The notes under the pieces were generated by a model. That model did no database searches. It saw only the letters and a program-made list of their open reading frames with translations, and was not told the DNA's origin. Below, piece after piece: positions 1-7,998 of a stretch of 64,000 nt of DNA. Both the position numbers and the translations under genes were made by a program. The stretch covers positions 806,001 to 870,000 of the forward strand of contig JACKLK010000001.1 in NCBI GenBank assembly GCA_024236015.1, in the 5' to 3' direction. The DNA is from Rhodoferax sp. GTDB taxonomy: Bacteria; Pseudomonadota; Gammaproteobacteria; Burkholderiales; Burkholderiaceae_C. The stretch's first letter is position 1; each line of letters begins with the position of its first letter.

Positions 1-38
1 CGGACCCGTCCCACCTCCCACCTGACGAAAGCCCGACC

Positions 39-413
39 ATGCCCAGCACCGACACACTCGAACGATTCATCGCACGCGTCGAGGAGAACGCGCACGCCGA
101 GGCGATCGAGGAGTTCTACACCGCCTTCGCCTCCATGCAGGAAAACCAGAAGCCGCCGCGGGTCGGCCGCGACCAGCTGGTCGAGCGCGAGCGCCGCGTG
201 CTGGCGCGTGCGAAGTCGCTGCGCTCGCGCTGCATCCGTCCGGTGTTCGTCGACGGCAACCACGTGGTGCTGCGCTGGAAGTTCGAATTCGAATGGCTCG
301 ACGGCACCCGCACCACGCTGGAGGAACTGGCCTACCAGCGCTGGGATGGCGAACGCATCGACGAGGAGCAGTTCTTCTACGATCCGGCGCAGGCCGTTCC
401 GTCCAAGGCATGA
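39..413 (+). CDS. NTF2/SnoaL-like small protein
   Basis: A 124-residue cytosolic protein without signal peptide or membrane segment. The pattern of an N-terminal helix region (ERFIARVEENAHAEAIEEFY), then a long strand-rich part ending in YQRWDGERIDEEQFFYDP, resembles the NTF2-like/SnoaL-like alpha+beta barrel fold, whose members range from ketosteroid isomerases to non-enzymatic ligand binders. The final RWDGERIDEEQFFYD segment is typical of this group. No catalytic Asp/His set can be assigned, so the substrate is unknown. It stands alone and converges on the enolase-superfamily gene that ends at 459. A short GGCGCC inverted repeat lies between the two. Confidence 0.75.
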   Translation: MPSTDTLERFIARVEENAHAEAIEEFYTAFASMQENQKPPRVGRDQLVERERRVLARAKSLRSRCIRPVFVDGNHVVLRWKFEFEWLDGTRTTLEELAYQRWDGERIDEEQFFYDPAQAVPSKA

Positions 414-458
414 GGCGCCATTCGCACGGCGCCCCGCCGTGGCCCGGCGCGGGCGGTG

Positions 459-1553
459 TCAGCCGACGCGGTAGCGCTGCAGCAGCGCCATGTCCGGCTC
501 GAAGCCATGGCCGGGCCGCTGCGGTATCGCGACCCGGCCATCCGCGGGCAGCGGCGTGCCGCCCAGCGCGAGGTCGGCGTCGAGTTGCACGTACAGGTGT
601 TCGAACAGCGGCTCGCCGTGCAGGCCGGCCATGAGCTGCAGCGTGGTGAAATAACCGACGCCGAAATACGGCGAATGCGGCATCACCGCCTTGCCATGGG
701 CCTTGGCCAGCGCGGCCACGGCAACGAATTCGGTCACGCCGCCGACCTTGGTCACCGAAGGCTGCAGGTAGGTGACCGCGTCGGTGGCGATGATGCGGGC
801 GAATTCGTGGCGGGTGCAGGCGTTCTCGCCGGCGCCCAGCGGGAACGCGCGGTTCAGCGCCGCCTGGGCGATGACGTCCTCCGGCGGAAATACCGGCTCC
901 TCCAGCCATGCGGCGTCGATGGCGCGCATGGTTTCGAGCTGCGCCTGCGCCTGCTCCGGCGTCCAGGCGCAATTCACGTCGACCGAGATGCCGATCTCCG
1001 GTCCGCAGGCCGCGCGCCCGGCGCGGATCACCTGCGGATCGACCTCGTGCAGCTTGACGTTGCGGTAACCCCGGGCGAGTGCGTGGCGGCACCAGGTGTC
1101 GACCAGCGCCGCATCGCCGTAACGCACCAGGCTGGCGTAGGCCGGCACCGTGTCGCGCCGGGCCGGCCCGAGCAGCGCGTGCAGGGGCTTGTCCTGCGCC
1201 TTGGCGGCGATGTCCCACAACGCGATGTCGAAGCCCGAGATCGCGTACATCGCGATGCCGTAGCGGCCGAAGATATGCAGCTTGCGCTGGATCTCGAGGT
1301 TCAGTGCTTCGGGCGTGGCCGCCAGTTCGCGCCCGAGCACCAGCGGCGCGATCATGTCGCGCGCCGATGCCGCCACCGCGGTGCGGCAGGAATAGGCGAA
1401 ACACTCGCCCCAGCCGACGATGCCGGTGTCGGTCTGCAGCCGCACGAACACGGCGTCCAGCGTGTCCCAGCGGGTGGGCGTGATGCCCATGCCCGATCCG
1501 CCGTCGGCGAACGGCATGACGGCTTCGATGATGTCGATCTGCGTGATTTTCAT
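459..1553 (-). CDS. Mandelate racemase/muconate lactonizing enzyme family protein (enolase superfamily)
   Basis: A 364-residue enzyme of the enolase superfamily, which removes a proton alpha to a carboxylate on a Mg2+-bound substrate. The N-terminal capping domain is followed by the TIM barrel. Visible active-site elements are K167-x-H169 (NVKLHE), metal ligands near D192 (SVDVN), E218 (WLEEP) and E243 (GAGEN), and H293 (MPHSPYFG) as the likely second base. This layout fits the mandelate racemase subgroup (sugar-acid dehydratases, racemases, cycloisomerases) more than muconate cycloisomerases, which use two lysines. The substrate cannot be told. The start at 1553 begins MKITQIDIIEA, the usual family N terminus; longer upstream extensions look like non-coding readthrough. 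It diverges from the secreted HEXXH protein. Confidence 0.85.
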   Translation of the reverse strand: MKITQIDIIEAVMPFADGGSGMGITPTRWDTLDAVFVRLQTDTGIVGWGECFAYSCRTAVAASARDMIAPLVLGRELAATPEALNLEIQRKLHIFGRYGIAMYAISGFDIALWDIAAKAQDKPLHALLGPARRDTVPAYASLVRYGDAALVDTWCRHALARGYRNVKLHEVDPQVIRAGRAACGPEIGISVDVNCAWTPEQAQAQLETMRAIDAAWLEEPVFPPEDVIAQAALNRAFPLGAGENACTRHEFARIIATDAVTYLQPSVTKVGGVTEFVAVAALAKAHGKAVMPHSPYFGVGYFTTLQLMAGLHGEPLFEHLYVQLDADLALGGTPLPADGRVAIPQRPGHGFEPDMALLQRYRVG

Positions 1554-1620
1554 GGTGCGTGCGGGTTGGTTCAGCGGTGCGCGGGCTTCGGGCGCGGCGG
1601 ACGTGGGACACTCCAGGGGT

Positions 1621-2301
1621 ATGCCTGCGAACCTGTACCGGTCTTGCGCCGCCGCCCTGGCGATGGCGGGTGTGCTGGGCACACCTGCCGTCCGCGCCGA
1701 GGATACCGCCTTTGTCCGGTCCTGCCAGGCCATGGTCGCACAGGCCAGCATCCGCGTGGTGTTCGAGGACGCGGTGCTGGCGCGCGACAACACGCGCAGC
1801 CTGGACGAACTCAAGGCCTTGTCGCGGCAGTCCTCCGGTCCCTACCACCAGGTCTACGGCCTGACGCAGGCGCAGGCCGGTGCGCGTTATGCGGTGCGCG
1901 CGGCCATGCTGGCCCATGCCGATGGCCGGGTCTGCGCCGTGCCGTCGCTGGAGGTGACGATCTCGGTCACCGGGCTGACGGTCTACCTGGCGCGCGAGCT
2001 CGGCGCCAACGCCTGCAAGCGCGCCATCGTCGACGAACACGAGCAGGAGCACGTGGCCGTCTGGCGCAACCACCTGCGCGCCGGCGCGCGGCTGCTCGAG
2101 CCGATACTGCGCCAGCGGCTGGACGCGCCGTTCATGTTCGCATCGGCCCAGGAGGTGAAGGACGGATTTCGCGGCCGGGTCGATGCAGTGCTCAACCCCT
2201 TGTTGCGGCAGCTGCAGGACGGCATCGTCGCGGCCAACCGGCAGATCGATTCGCCGCAGTCGTACCAGGCCACCGGCCAGCGCCTGATGGCCTGTCCGTG
2301 A
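1621..2301 (+). CDS. Secreted protein with HEXXH motif, putative zinc metalloprotease
   Basis: A 226-residue protein with a likely signal peptide of about 26 residues (ALAMAGVLGTPAVRA, then EDTA), so probably periplasmic or secreted. Residues 140-144 read HEQEH, a textbook HEXXH zincin motif, set in DEHEQEHVAVW. A secreted protein of this length with a late HEXXH recalls the DUF922-type predicted zinc proteases, but I cannot confirm that family. Several cysteines (for example in VRSCQAM, GRVCAVP, ANACKR, LMACP) could form disulfides in the periplasm. The third zinc ligand is not obvious. It is convergent with hypA, only 11 bp away. The protease call rests on the motif plus export signal. Confidence 0.7.
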   Translation: MPANLYRSCAAALAMAGVLGTPAVRAEDTAFVRSCQAMVAQASIRVVFEDAVLARDNTRSLDELKALSRQSSGPYHQVYGLTQAQAGARYAVRAAMLAHADGRVCAVPSLEVTISVTGLTVYLARELGANACKRAIVDEHEQEHVAVWRNHLRAGARLLEPILRQRLDAPFMFASAQEVKDGFRGRVDAVLNPLLRQLQDGIVAANRQIDSPQSYQATGQRLMACP

Positions 2302-2312
2302 ACGCCGGCCGC

Positions 2313-2660
2313 TCAGTCGTCGTGTACCAGCAGGTCGACCAGCCGTAGCTGGTCGCCGCCGGCATGGCGGGTCAGCGGCCCGTCGCAGCCGGGGCAGGTG
2401 TCCTGGTAACCCGTGATCGGCACCTCGGCCGCGCAGGGGATGCACCAGGCCGTTCCGGGCGGCGTGTCGATGTCGATCCGGGCCTGGGCCAGGCAGGTAC
2501 CGGGCACAATGGACGCGAGTGCAAAACGCAAGGCATCGACCTCGACCCCGGCCAGGGCCCCGACTTCGAGCCGCAACTGGCCGACACGGCGAAAGCCGTC
2601 GCGCACGGCGGCGGTCTCCACCATGTCCACGACTTCGCAGGCCAGGCTCAGTTCATGCAT
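2313..2660 (-). CDS. hypA: Hydrogenase nickel incorporation protein HypA
   Basis: HypA (115 residues) delivers nickel to the large subunit of [NiFe] hydrogenases together with HypB. The protein starts MHEL, and the nickel-binding His2 and Glu3 are present. The structural zinc site is formed by C73-x2-C76 and C89-x2-C92. Length matches the family. It is the last gene of the hox transcription unit and overlaps hoxW by 8 bp, so it is probably translationally coupled. Other maturation genes (hypB, F, C, D, E) are absent from the window. The hydrogenase must use copies encoded elsewhere. Confidence 0.95.
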   Translation of the reverse strand: MHELSLACEVVDMVETAAVRDGFRRVGQLRLEVGALAGVEVDALRFALASIVPGTCLAQARIDIDTPPGTAWCIPCAAEVPITGYQDTCPGCDGPLTRHAGGDQLRLVDLLVHDD

Positions 2661-3165
2661 GGTCGGCCATCCGGGTCGTCGCCGGCGTCTCGCCCAGGCC
2701 TGCCCACCACTGGCCGAACCAGGCCAGGGCCTGTTCCAGGTGGGCCTGCGCCTGCGGACCCAGTCCCGTGCCCAGTGCGAACGCCTGCGCCCGGATGGCG
2801 AGCAAGCTGCACGGGGGCGGCGCGTGGCCGTGGATGCGCTCGAACACCTGCATCACCGCCTGCGGCGCCATCGCATGGCTGGTCAAGGCGTGGTTGGCGG
2901 CGCTGCGCAAGGGTTCGACCTGGAACGGTGCCTCGCATGCCACGCTGGCATCGACGAACAACACATGGCTGCGGCCGACCAGGTCCAGCGCATGTTCGAC
3001 CTGCAACTGGAAGTCGGTCAGCCACTCCACGGCAGGCGCACCGGGCGGCGCGGGCAGGGCGCTGGCGCGGGTGATGAATTCCGGCCCGAGTGCATCGTCG
3101 CCGCGGCTCGGGTTGCCCCAGCCCAGCACCAGGACGGGCGCCAGGCCTGACGCGCCTGGGGTCAT
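2653..3165 (-). CDS. hoxW: Hydrogenase maturation endopeptidase (HoxW/HycI family)
   Basis: A 170-residue nickel-sensing protease of the HycI/HoxW family, which removes the C-terminal extension of the hydrogenase large subunit once the NiFe cofactor is in place. The N-terminal VLGWGNPSRGDDALGP motif is diagnostic and supplies the first metal-binding acid; FVDAS supplies the second, and a later histidine-containing stretch (LTSHAM) is compatible with the third ligand. The gene overlaps hoxH by 4 bp upstream and hypA by 8 bp downstream. Its position directly after hoxH makes HoxH the obvious substrate. Confidence 0.92.
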   Translation of the reverse strand: MTPGASGLAPVLVLGWGNPSRGDDALGPEFITRASALPAPPGAPAVEWLTDFQLQVEHALDLVGRSHVLFVDASVACEAPFQVEPLRSAANHALTSHAMAPQAVMQVFERIHGHAPPPCSLLAIRAQAFALGTGLGPQAQAHLEQALAWFGQWWAGLGETPATTRMADHA

Positions 3166-4706
3166 CGGACCGCGGGAACCACGGGCGCTCCGGACGACGG
3201 GCGGCTCCAGTCGCCGGCGTGCGAACGCAGCACATGGTCTCGTGGGGCCCCATCGGCGCCGATCAGCACCACGTCCAGTGGCATCCGGCCCAGCGCATGG
3301 GTGGCGCAGGACAGGCAGGGGTCATAGGCCCGGATCGCGACCTCGATATGGTTGAGCAGGCCCTCGGTGATGGCGCGGCCGTCGAAATACTGGCGCGCGA
3401 CCGAGCGCACGGCCTCGTTCATGGCCTGGTTGTTGTGCGTGGTCGAGACGATCAGGTTGCACATGCTCACCAGGTCGTCGTCGCCGACACGGTAATGGTG
3501 GATCAGCGTGCCGCGCGGCGCCTCGATGACGCCGATGCCTTCGCGCTCGCCCTGGGCATGGCGCTGTGCCCGCGCCGGGTCGCCGGCCATGCGTTCGCCG
3601 TGCAGGATGTCCGGATCGTCGAGCAGTTGCGCGATCACCTCGATCGTGTGCAGCACCTCGATCATGCGCGCCCAGTGGTAGGCCAGCGTGGCGTGGACAG
3701 GCTCGCCGCGGCCCCAGTCGACGAACTCGCGCCGCTCGCGTTCGGCCAGCGGCGTCGGGATATGGTCGCAGTTCTGCACCCGCGCCAGCGGCCCGACCCG
3801 GTACCAGCCGGTGTCCGGGCCCAGGCGGCGCAGGTAGGGGAATTTCATGTAGGTCCAGGGCCGGACCTCTTCCTCGATCAGGTCCAGGTAGTCCTGGTCC
3901 GGCACGTGGTCATTGATGATGGCGCCGCTGGCGTCGCGCACCCGCAGGTCGCCGTCGTAGAGTTCGAGCGCGCCGTCGGGCGCGACCAGCGACATCATGC
4001 TCGAGCGGAACGCGCCGAAGTGGTCGTACAGCGCGGGGTTCTGCGCATGCAGCTGCTTGGCGATGGCCACCGCGTCCTGCGCGAAGTCGCGCATCTGCCC
4101 GATGTCGGCCTTGAGCAGCGCATGGTCGGCCGCGCTGACATGCTTGTTCACGCCGCCGGGCACCGAGCCGGTGCCGTGCACCCGCTTGCCGGCCGTGGCG
4201 CGGATCACCTCCTGGCCGAACTTGCGCAGCAACACGCCCTTGCGCGCGATGTCCGGGTGCTGCTCGGCCACGCCGATGATGTTGCGCCGGTTCACCTCGG
4301 AGTCGAAGCCGAACAGCAGGTCGGGCGAGGACAGGTGGAAGAAATGCAGCGCGTTGGACTGCATCACCTGGCCGTAGTGCATCAGGCGCCGGATCTTCTC
4401 GGCCGAGGCGGTGATCGGTATCGCGCCGACGACCCGGTCGAAGGCCTTGCTTGCAGCCAGGTGGTGCGACACCGGGCAGATGCCGCACAGGCGCTGCACC
4501 ATCACCGGCACTTCCCAGTACGGCCGGCCTTCGATGAATTTTTCGAAGCCGCGGAACTCGACGATATGCAGCCGTGCCTGCTGCACCCGGTTGTGTTCGT
4601 CCAGCAGCAGCGTGACCTTGCCGTGGCCTTCGACGCGCGAGACCGGGTCGATCGCGACCCGGCGCAGCGTGTCCGGGTTGGCGGCGGTTTCGAGATCGAA
4701 GGCCAT
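3162..4706 (-). CDS. hoxH: NAD-reducing [NiFe] hydrogenase large subunit HoxH
   Basis: Catalytic subunit (514 residues) holding the NiFe(CN)2CO active site. The four nickel-binding cysteines are C74-G-I-C77 in RLCGICPVSHH and C464-L-S-C467 in DPCLSCATH. Cleavage by HoxW is expected after H470. The remaining tail, beginning ALGRMPLDVV, is 44 residues; the well-known Ralstonia eutropha HoxH tail is about 24, so this one is unusually long. HoxH pairs with HoxY to form the H2-oxidising module and passes electrons to HoxFU. It starts 21 bp after hoxY and overlaps hoxW by 4 bp. Confidence 0.97.
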   Translation of the reverse strand: MAFDLETAANPDTLRRVAIDPVSRVEGHGKVTLLLDEHNRVQQARLHIVEFRGFEKFIEGRPYWEVPVMVQRLCGICPVSHHLAASKAFDRVVGAIPITASAEKIRRLMHYGQVMQSNALHFFHLSSPDLLFGFDSEVNRRNIIGVAEQHPDIARKGVLLRKFGQEVIRATAGKRVHGTGSVPGGVNKHVSAADHALLKADIGQMRDFAQDAVAIAKQLHAQNPALYDHFGAFRSSMMSLVAPDGALELYDGDLRVRDASGAIINDHVPDQDYLDLIEEEVRPWTYMKFPYLRRLGPDTGWYRVGPLARVQNCDHIPTPLAERERREFVDWGRGEPVHATLAYHWARMIEVLHTIEVIAQLLDDPDILHGERMAGDPARAQRHAQGEREGIGVIEAPRGTLIHHYRVGDDDLVSMCNLIVSTTHNNQAMNEAVRSVARQYFDGRAITEGLLNHIEVAIRAYDPCLSCATHALGRMPLDVVLIGADGAPRDHVLRSHAGDWSRPSSGAPVVPAVR

Positions 4707-4727
4707 GGCGGGTGGTTCTTTCCGGTT

Positions 4728-5300
4728 TCAGTCGTAATGCAGCAGGCCGTGGCCCAGGTGCGGCGTGCGCCCGGCCATCAGGTCGTTCAGGAAGGACCAG
4801 AACGCGTCCGCCGACGGCGGGCAACCGGGCAGGAAATAGTCGACGTGCACGACCTCGTGGATCGGGTGCACCTGGTTCAGCGGCAGCGGCAGCTCCGGGT
4901 CGTCGGGGATGCGGCTCGACGCGCTCAGCCCGGGCCGGGCGCGGTACACCTCGGCCAGCACGTCGCCGACGTCCATGTGGTTGCGCTGCGCCGGCAGGCC
5001 GCCGGTGATCGCGCAGGCGCCCACGGCCACCAGGGTCTTGCAATGGGCGCGGAACTCGCGCAACACGATCACGTTCTCGGCATTGCACAGGCCGCCTTCG
5101 ATCAGTCCGATGTCGCAGCGGCCGACCTGCTTGATGTCGGTCAGCGGCGAGCGGTCGAACTCGATGTGCTCGATCAGTTCGAACAGGCGCTCGTCGATGT
5201 CCAGGAACGACATGTGGCAGCCGAAGCAGCCGGCCAGCGACACGGTGGCCACGCGCAGCTTGCGCGGTGCATGGTGGATGTCCAGCGGGTCGGTCGTCAT
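4728..5300 (-). CDS. hoxY: NAD-reducing [NiFe] hydrogenase small subunit HoxY
   Basis: Small electron-transfer subunit (190 residues) carrying the [4Fe-4S] cluster next to the NiFe site. Predicted ligands are C25 and C28 (GCFGCHMSFLD), C96 (VGACAITGG) and C160 (LPGCPPSAD). The length is typical of the HoxY group, which lacks the large C-terminal domain and twin-arginine signal of membrane-bound small subunits, so the enzyme is cytoplasmic. The ATG overlaps the stop of hoxU by 4 bp, and hoxH follows 21 bp later. Confidence 0.96.
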   Translation of the reverse strand: MTTDPLDIHHAPRKLRVATVSLAGCFGCHMSFLDIDERLFELIEHIEFDRSPLTDIKQVGRCDIGLIEGGLCNAENVIVLREFRAHCKTLVAVGACAITGGLPAQRNHMDVGDVLAEVYRARPGLSASSRIPDDPELPLPLNQVHPIHEVVHVDYFLPGCPPSADAFWSFLNDLMAGRTPHLGHGLLHYD

Positions 5301-6055
5301 GGTGTGTCCTCGCGGCGCTTCGGTGCATGGGCGTGGGGTACCGGCTCCGTCTGCGCCGAGACCGGCTTGTCGTCGAAGCGGCGCTCACCGATCGGCACCG
5401 CGAAACCCCGCCGCTTGGGCAGGATGACGCCGACCGGGCAGACTTCCATGGCCCGGTCCCCCAGTGCCATGGAGGTATCGGCGAGTGTGCCGCTGTCGCT
5501 GTTGACCAGCAGGTGTGTCCCGACGCCGTGCCCGCCGATGGCGAACACGTGCTTGCCATCGACGTCCCGGCTGGCGCGCACGCACAACTCGCACAATATG
5601 CAGCGGTTGAATTCCAGCAGGATGTCCGGATGGCTGGCGTCGACCGGCCGGTCCGGATAGAACTCCTCGAAATGCGGGCCTTCCATGCCCATTTCGTAGG
5701 CCGTGGCCTGCAGCAGGCAGTTGCCGCTTTTCTCGCAGCTCGGGCAGAAGTGGTTGCCCTCGACGAACAACATCTGCAGCAGGGTCTTGCGTTGCGCCTG
5801 CAGCGTGTCGCTGCGGCTGTGCACCTCCAGCCCGGCTTCGGCCGCCAGCGTGCACGAGGCCACGGTACGGCCGTTCACCTGCACGCTGCACAGGCGGCAG
5901 GAGCCGTGGGGTGCGAAATCGGGCAACCAGCACAGGTGGGGCACGTAGTGGCCGGCGCGGGTGGCCGCGGCCAGCACGGTGTCGCCGACCTCGAAGGGCA
6001 CCTCGACGCCGTCGAGCAGGAACACCGTGTCCGGGCTCGTCGATTCGGCCGTCAT
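5297..6055 (-). CDS. hoxU: NAD-reducing hydrogenase iron-sulfur subunit HoxU
   Basis: HoxU (252 residues) is related to the N-terminal part of complex I NuoG and wires HoxYH to the diaphorase HoxF. It shows an N-terminal [2Fe-2S] ferredoxin domain (C42, C53, C56, C68), then the NuoG-type His-Cys cluster motif H102-F-C104-x2-C107-x5-C113, then C152-x2-C155-x2-C158 with a later EVCPVG for a [4Fe-4S] cluster. The residues after about 225 are a low-complexity tail. It overlaps both hoxF and hoxY by 4 bp, which suggests tight translational coupling and equal stoichiometry. Confidence 0.95.
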   Translation of the reverse strand: MTAESTSPDTVFLLDGVEVPFEVGDTVLAAATRAGHYVPHLCWLPDFAPHGSCRLCSVQVNGRTVASCTLAAEAGLEVHSRSDTLQAQRKTLLQMLFVEGNHFCPSCEKSGNCLLQATAYEMGMEGPHFEEFYPDRPVDASHPDILLEFNRCILCELCVRASRDVDGKHVFAIGGHGVGTHLLVNSDSGTLADTSMALGDRAMEVCPVGVILPKRRGFAVPIGERRFDDKPVSAQTEPVPHAHAPKRREDTP

Positions 6056-7842
6056 CGCGGTGGCTCCAGGTAGGCGCCGGCGTCTTCACGCCCGGTCATG
6101 CGCCGCGCGATCGACAACTCGGCGTCGAGGTCGAAGGCCGGCTCGAAATACAGCGACTGCAGCCGGCGTTCGTACGCGGGCCGGAACTTGGCGACCGTGT
6201 CGCGCAGCGGGTTGCAGGCCGACGCGCCCAGGCCGCAATGGGTCGTGGCATGGAGCAAGGTGTCGAGTTCGAACAAGACGTCGATGTCGTGGCGCGAGCC
6301 GCGGCCCTTGGCCAGCTTGTCCATGCGGCGCGCCACCAGTTCGGTGCCGACGCGGCACGGCGTGCAGAAGCCGCAACTCTCGTGCGCGAAGAAATGCGCG
6401 AAGTTGCGCGCCACCTCGAACATGTCGCGCGTGCGGTCGAACACCATGAAGGCGCCGGCCGTGGGCACGTCCTCGAACGCGATGCGCCGGCCGAACTCGA
6501 ACGCCGAGACGCATACACCCGAGGGCCCGCCGACCTGCACCGCCTGGGTGTCGCGCGCGCCACAGTCTTCCAGGATGCGGCCGATCCGGGTGCCGAACGG
6601 GTATTCGTACAGGCCGGGGCGTTCGCAGTCGCCGGACACCGAATGGATCTTGGTGCCGCTGGACTGGGGCGTGCCGATGCGCGACCACCAGTCGCCGCCG
6701 CCCAGCGCGACCCGGGCGGCGGCACAGAAGGTCTCGACGTTGTTGACCGTGGTCGGATGGCCGAGGTAGCCGTGTTCGACCGGAAACGGCGGCCGGATGC
6801 GCGGCGTGCCGCGCTTGCCTTCGAGCGACTCGATCAGCGCCGACTCCTCGCCGCAGACATAGGCGCCGGCGCCCACGTGGATGTCGATGTCGAAGTCGAA
6901 ACCGTCCTGCCCCTGGATCGCGGTGCCGAGCAGGTGGTCGCGCCGGCGCCGCTCCAGCACCTGCTGCAGCGACTCGAGCAGGTAGCGGTATTCGCCGCGC
7001 AGGTAGACCAGGCCGTGGCGCGCGCCGATCGCCAGTGCGGCGACGGTCATGCCTTCGAACACGTCGTCGGCATGGCGCGAGAGCAGCACCCGGTCCTTGA
7101 AGGTGCCCGGCTCACCCTCGTCGGCATTGCATACGACGTAGCGCCGCTCGCCCGGCGCGTCGCGGCACAAGGTCCACTTGCGGCCGGTCGCGAAACCCGC
7201 TCCGCCGCGGCCGCGCAGGCGCGAGGTGACGATCTCGTCCAGCGTGGCTTGTGCACCGCGTTCGCGCGCCGCCCGCACGGCCGCGCCACGTGCCAGCGGC
7301 AGGCCGAGCAATACGTCGGCGCGGCGGATGTGGTCGTCCACCGCGAACCATTGCGCCGGCCACTGGGGCACCGGCACGTCGTGCAGCACCAGCTCGGCGA
7401 GTTCGGCCACGCGCGTCGCGTCCAGCCGCGTGATGACCTGGTGGTGGTTGACCAGCAGCGCCGGGCCCTGGTCGCACAAGCCGGTGCAGGAGCAGGTGTC
7501 GACGCTGACCAGGCCATCGTCGCGCATGCGCCCGGGCTCGACACCCAGCCGGGCGCACAGGTCGGCCAGCAAGGCTTCGCTGCCCAGCATGCGGTCGGTG
7601 ATGTTGTCACTGAACAGGATGCGGGTGCGCCCGACCGGCCGGGTGTGGAAGAAGCGGTAGAAACCCGCGACCCCTTCGACATGGGCGAGATCCAGTCCCA
7701 GCGCCTGCGCCAGCTGGGCCAGCGTGGCACGCGACAACCACCCGTGCATGGCCTGCGCCTCGCGCAGCAACTGCACCAGTGCATGCGGCGAGCGGCCGTG
7801 GCGAGCGACCAGGTCATCGAGGCGGGGGTCGGGCTGGTTCAT
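6052..7842 (-). CDS. hoxF: NAD-reducing hydrogenase diaphorase subunit HoxF
   Basis: A 596-residue fusion of a NuoE-like domain (about 1-155) and a NuoF-like domain. It oxidises or reduces NAD(H) with FMN. The nucleotide-binding glycine motif GRGGAGFATGRKW lies at 211-223, and the [4Fe-4S] ligands are C490, C493, C496 (ESCGFCTPC) and C536. In the NuoE part only C117, C119 and C123 are visible and the first cysteine pair is missing, so a full [2Fe-2S] cluster is doubtful there. The start at 7842 (MNQPDPRLDDL) matches the family; the longer upstream frame has no coding character. It is first in the hox unit and diverges from the gene at 7999. Confidence 0.95.
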   Translation of the reverse strand: MNQPDPRLDDLVARHGRSPHALVQLLREAQAMHGWLSRATLAQLAQALGLDLAHVEGVAGFYRFFHTRPVGRTRILFSDNITDRMLGSEALLADLCARLGVEPGRMRDDGLVSVDTCSCTGLCDQGPALLVNHHQVITRLDATRVAELAELVLHDVPVPQWPAQWFAVDDHIRRADVLLGLPLARGAAVRAARERGAQATLDEIVTSRLRGRGGAGFATGRKWTLCRDAPGERRYVVCNADEGEPGTFKDRVLLSRHADDVFEGMTVAALAIGARHGLVYLRGEYRYLLESLQQVLERRRRDHLLGTAIQGQDGFDFDIDIHVGAGAYVCGEESALIESLEGKRGTPRIRPPFPVEHGYLGHPTTVNNVETFCAAARVALGGGDWWSRIGTPQSSGTKIHSVSGDCERPGLYEYPFGTRIGRILEDCGARDTQAVQVGGPSGVCVSAFEFGRRIAFEDVPTAGAFMVFDRTRDMFEVARNFAHFFAHESCGFCTPCRVGTELVARRMDKLAKGRGSRHDIDVLFELDTLLHATTHCGLGASACNPLRDTVAKFRPAYERRLQSLYFEPAFDLDAELSIARRMTGREDAGAYLEPPR

Positions 7843-7926
7843 GAATGAAGCGGTACCGACGCGTGGCGTGCGTGTCGGCGGGCCAGTGGACATTGCACCA
7901 GTTTGATCGCCTGGCCGCAAGAGGAC

Positions 7927-7940
7927 TTGACGCATGTCAA
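7927..7940. promoter_or_regulatory. FNR/ANR-type operator (TTGAC-N4-GTCAA)
   Basis: TTGACGCATGTCAA is a perfect-arm inverted repeat close to the FNR/ANR consensus TTGAT-N4-ATCAA. It lies in the 156-bp divergent region between hoxF and the DUF2892-type gene. Its centre (7933.5) is about 41 bp upstream of the start point expected from the -10 box at 7962, the classic class II activator position for the rightward gene. Whether it also affects hoxF is unknown. Confidence 0.6.
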
Positions 7941-7961
7941 TGGCTGGCCAGCCGATCCGGG

Positions 7962-7967
7962 TAGATT
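7962..7967 (+). promoter_or_regulatory. Predicted -10 box (TAGATT) for the DUF2892-type gene
   Basis: TAGATT sits 22 bp downstream of the FNR-like palindrome and 31 bp upstream of the ATG at 7999. No good -35 hexamer is visible, as expected where an FNR-family activator overlaps the -35 region. The ribosome-binding site AAGGAG follows at 7987-7992. Confidence 0.45.
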
Positions 7968-7998
7968 GCGGGGTATCACCCAAGCCAAGGAGTTCACC

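Noticed and set aside
67..2445. A 792-codon minus-strand frame across three genes
   Set aside because: It overlaps genes on both strands in another frame, is Arg/Ala/Gly-rich and has no recognisable domain.
3090..5660. An 856-codon plus-strand frame opposite hoxH and hoxY
   Set aside because: Same antisense artefact. The minus strand encodes intact hydrogenase subunits with all metal ligands.
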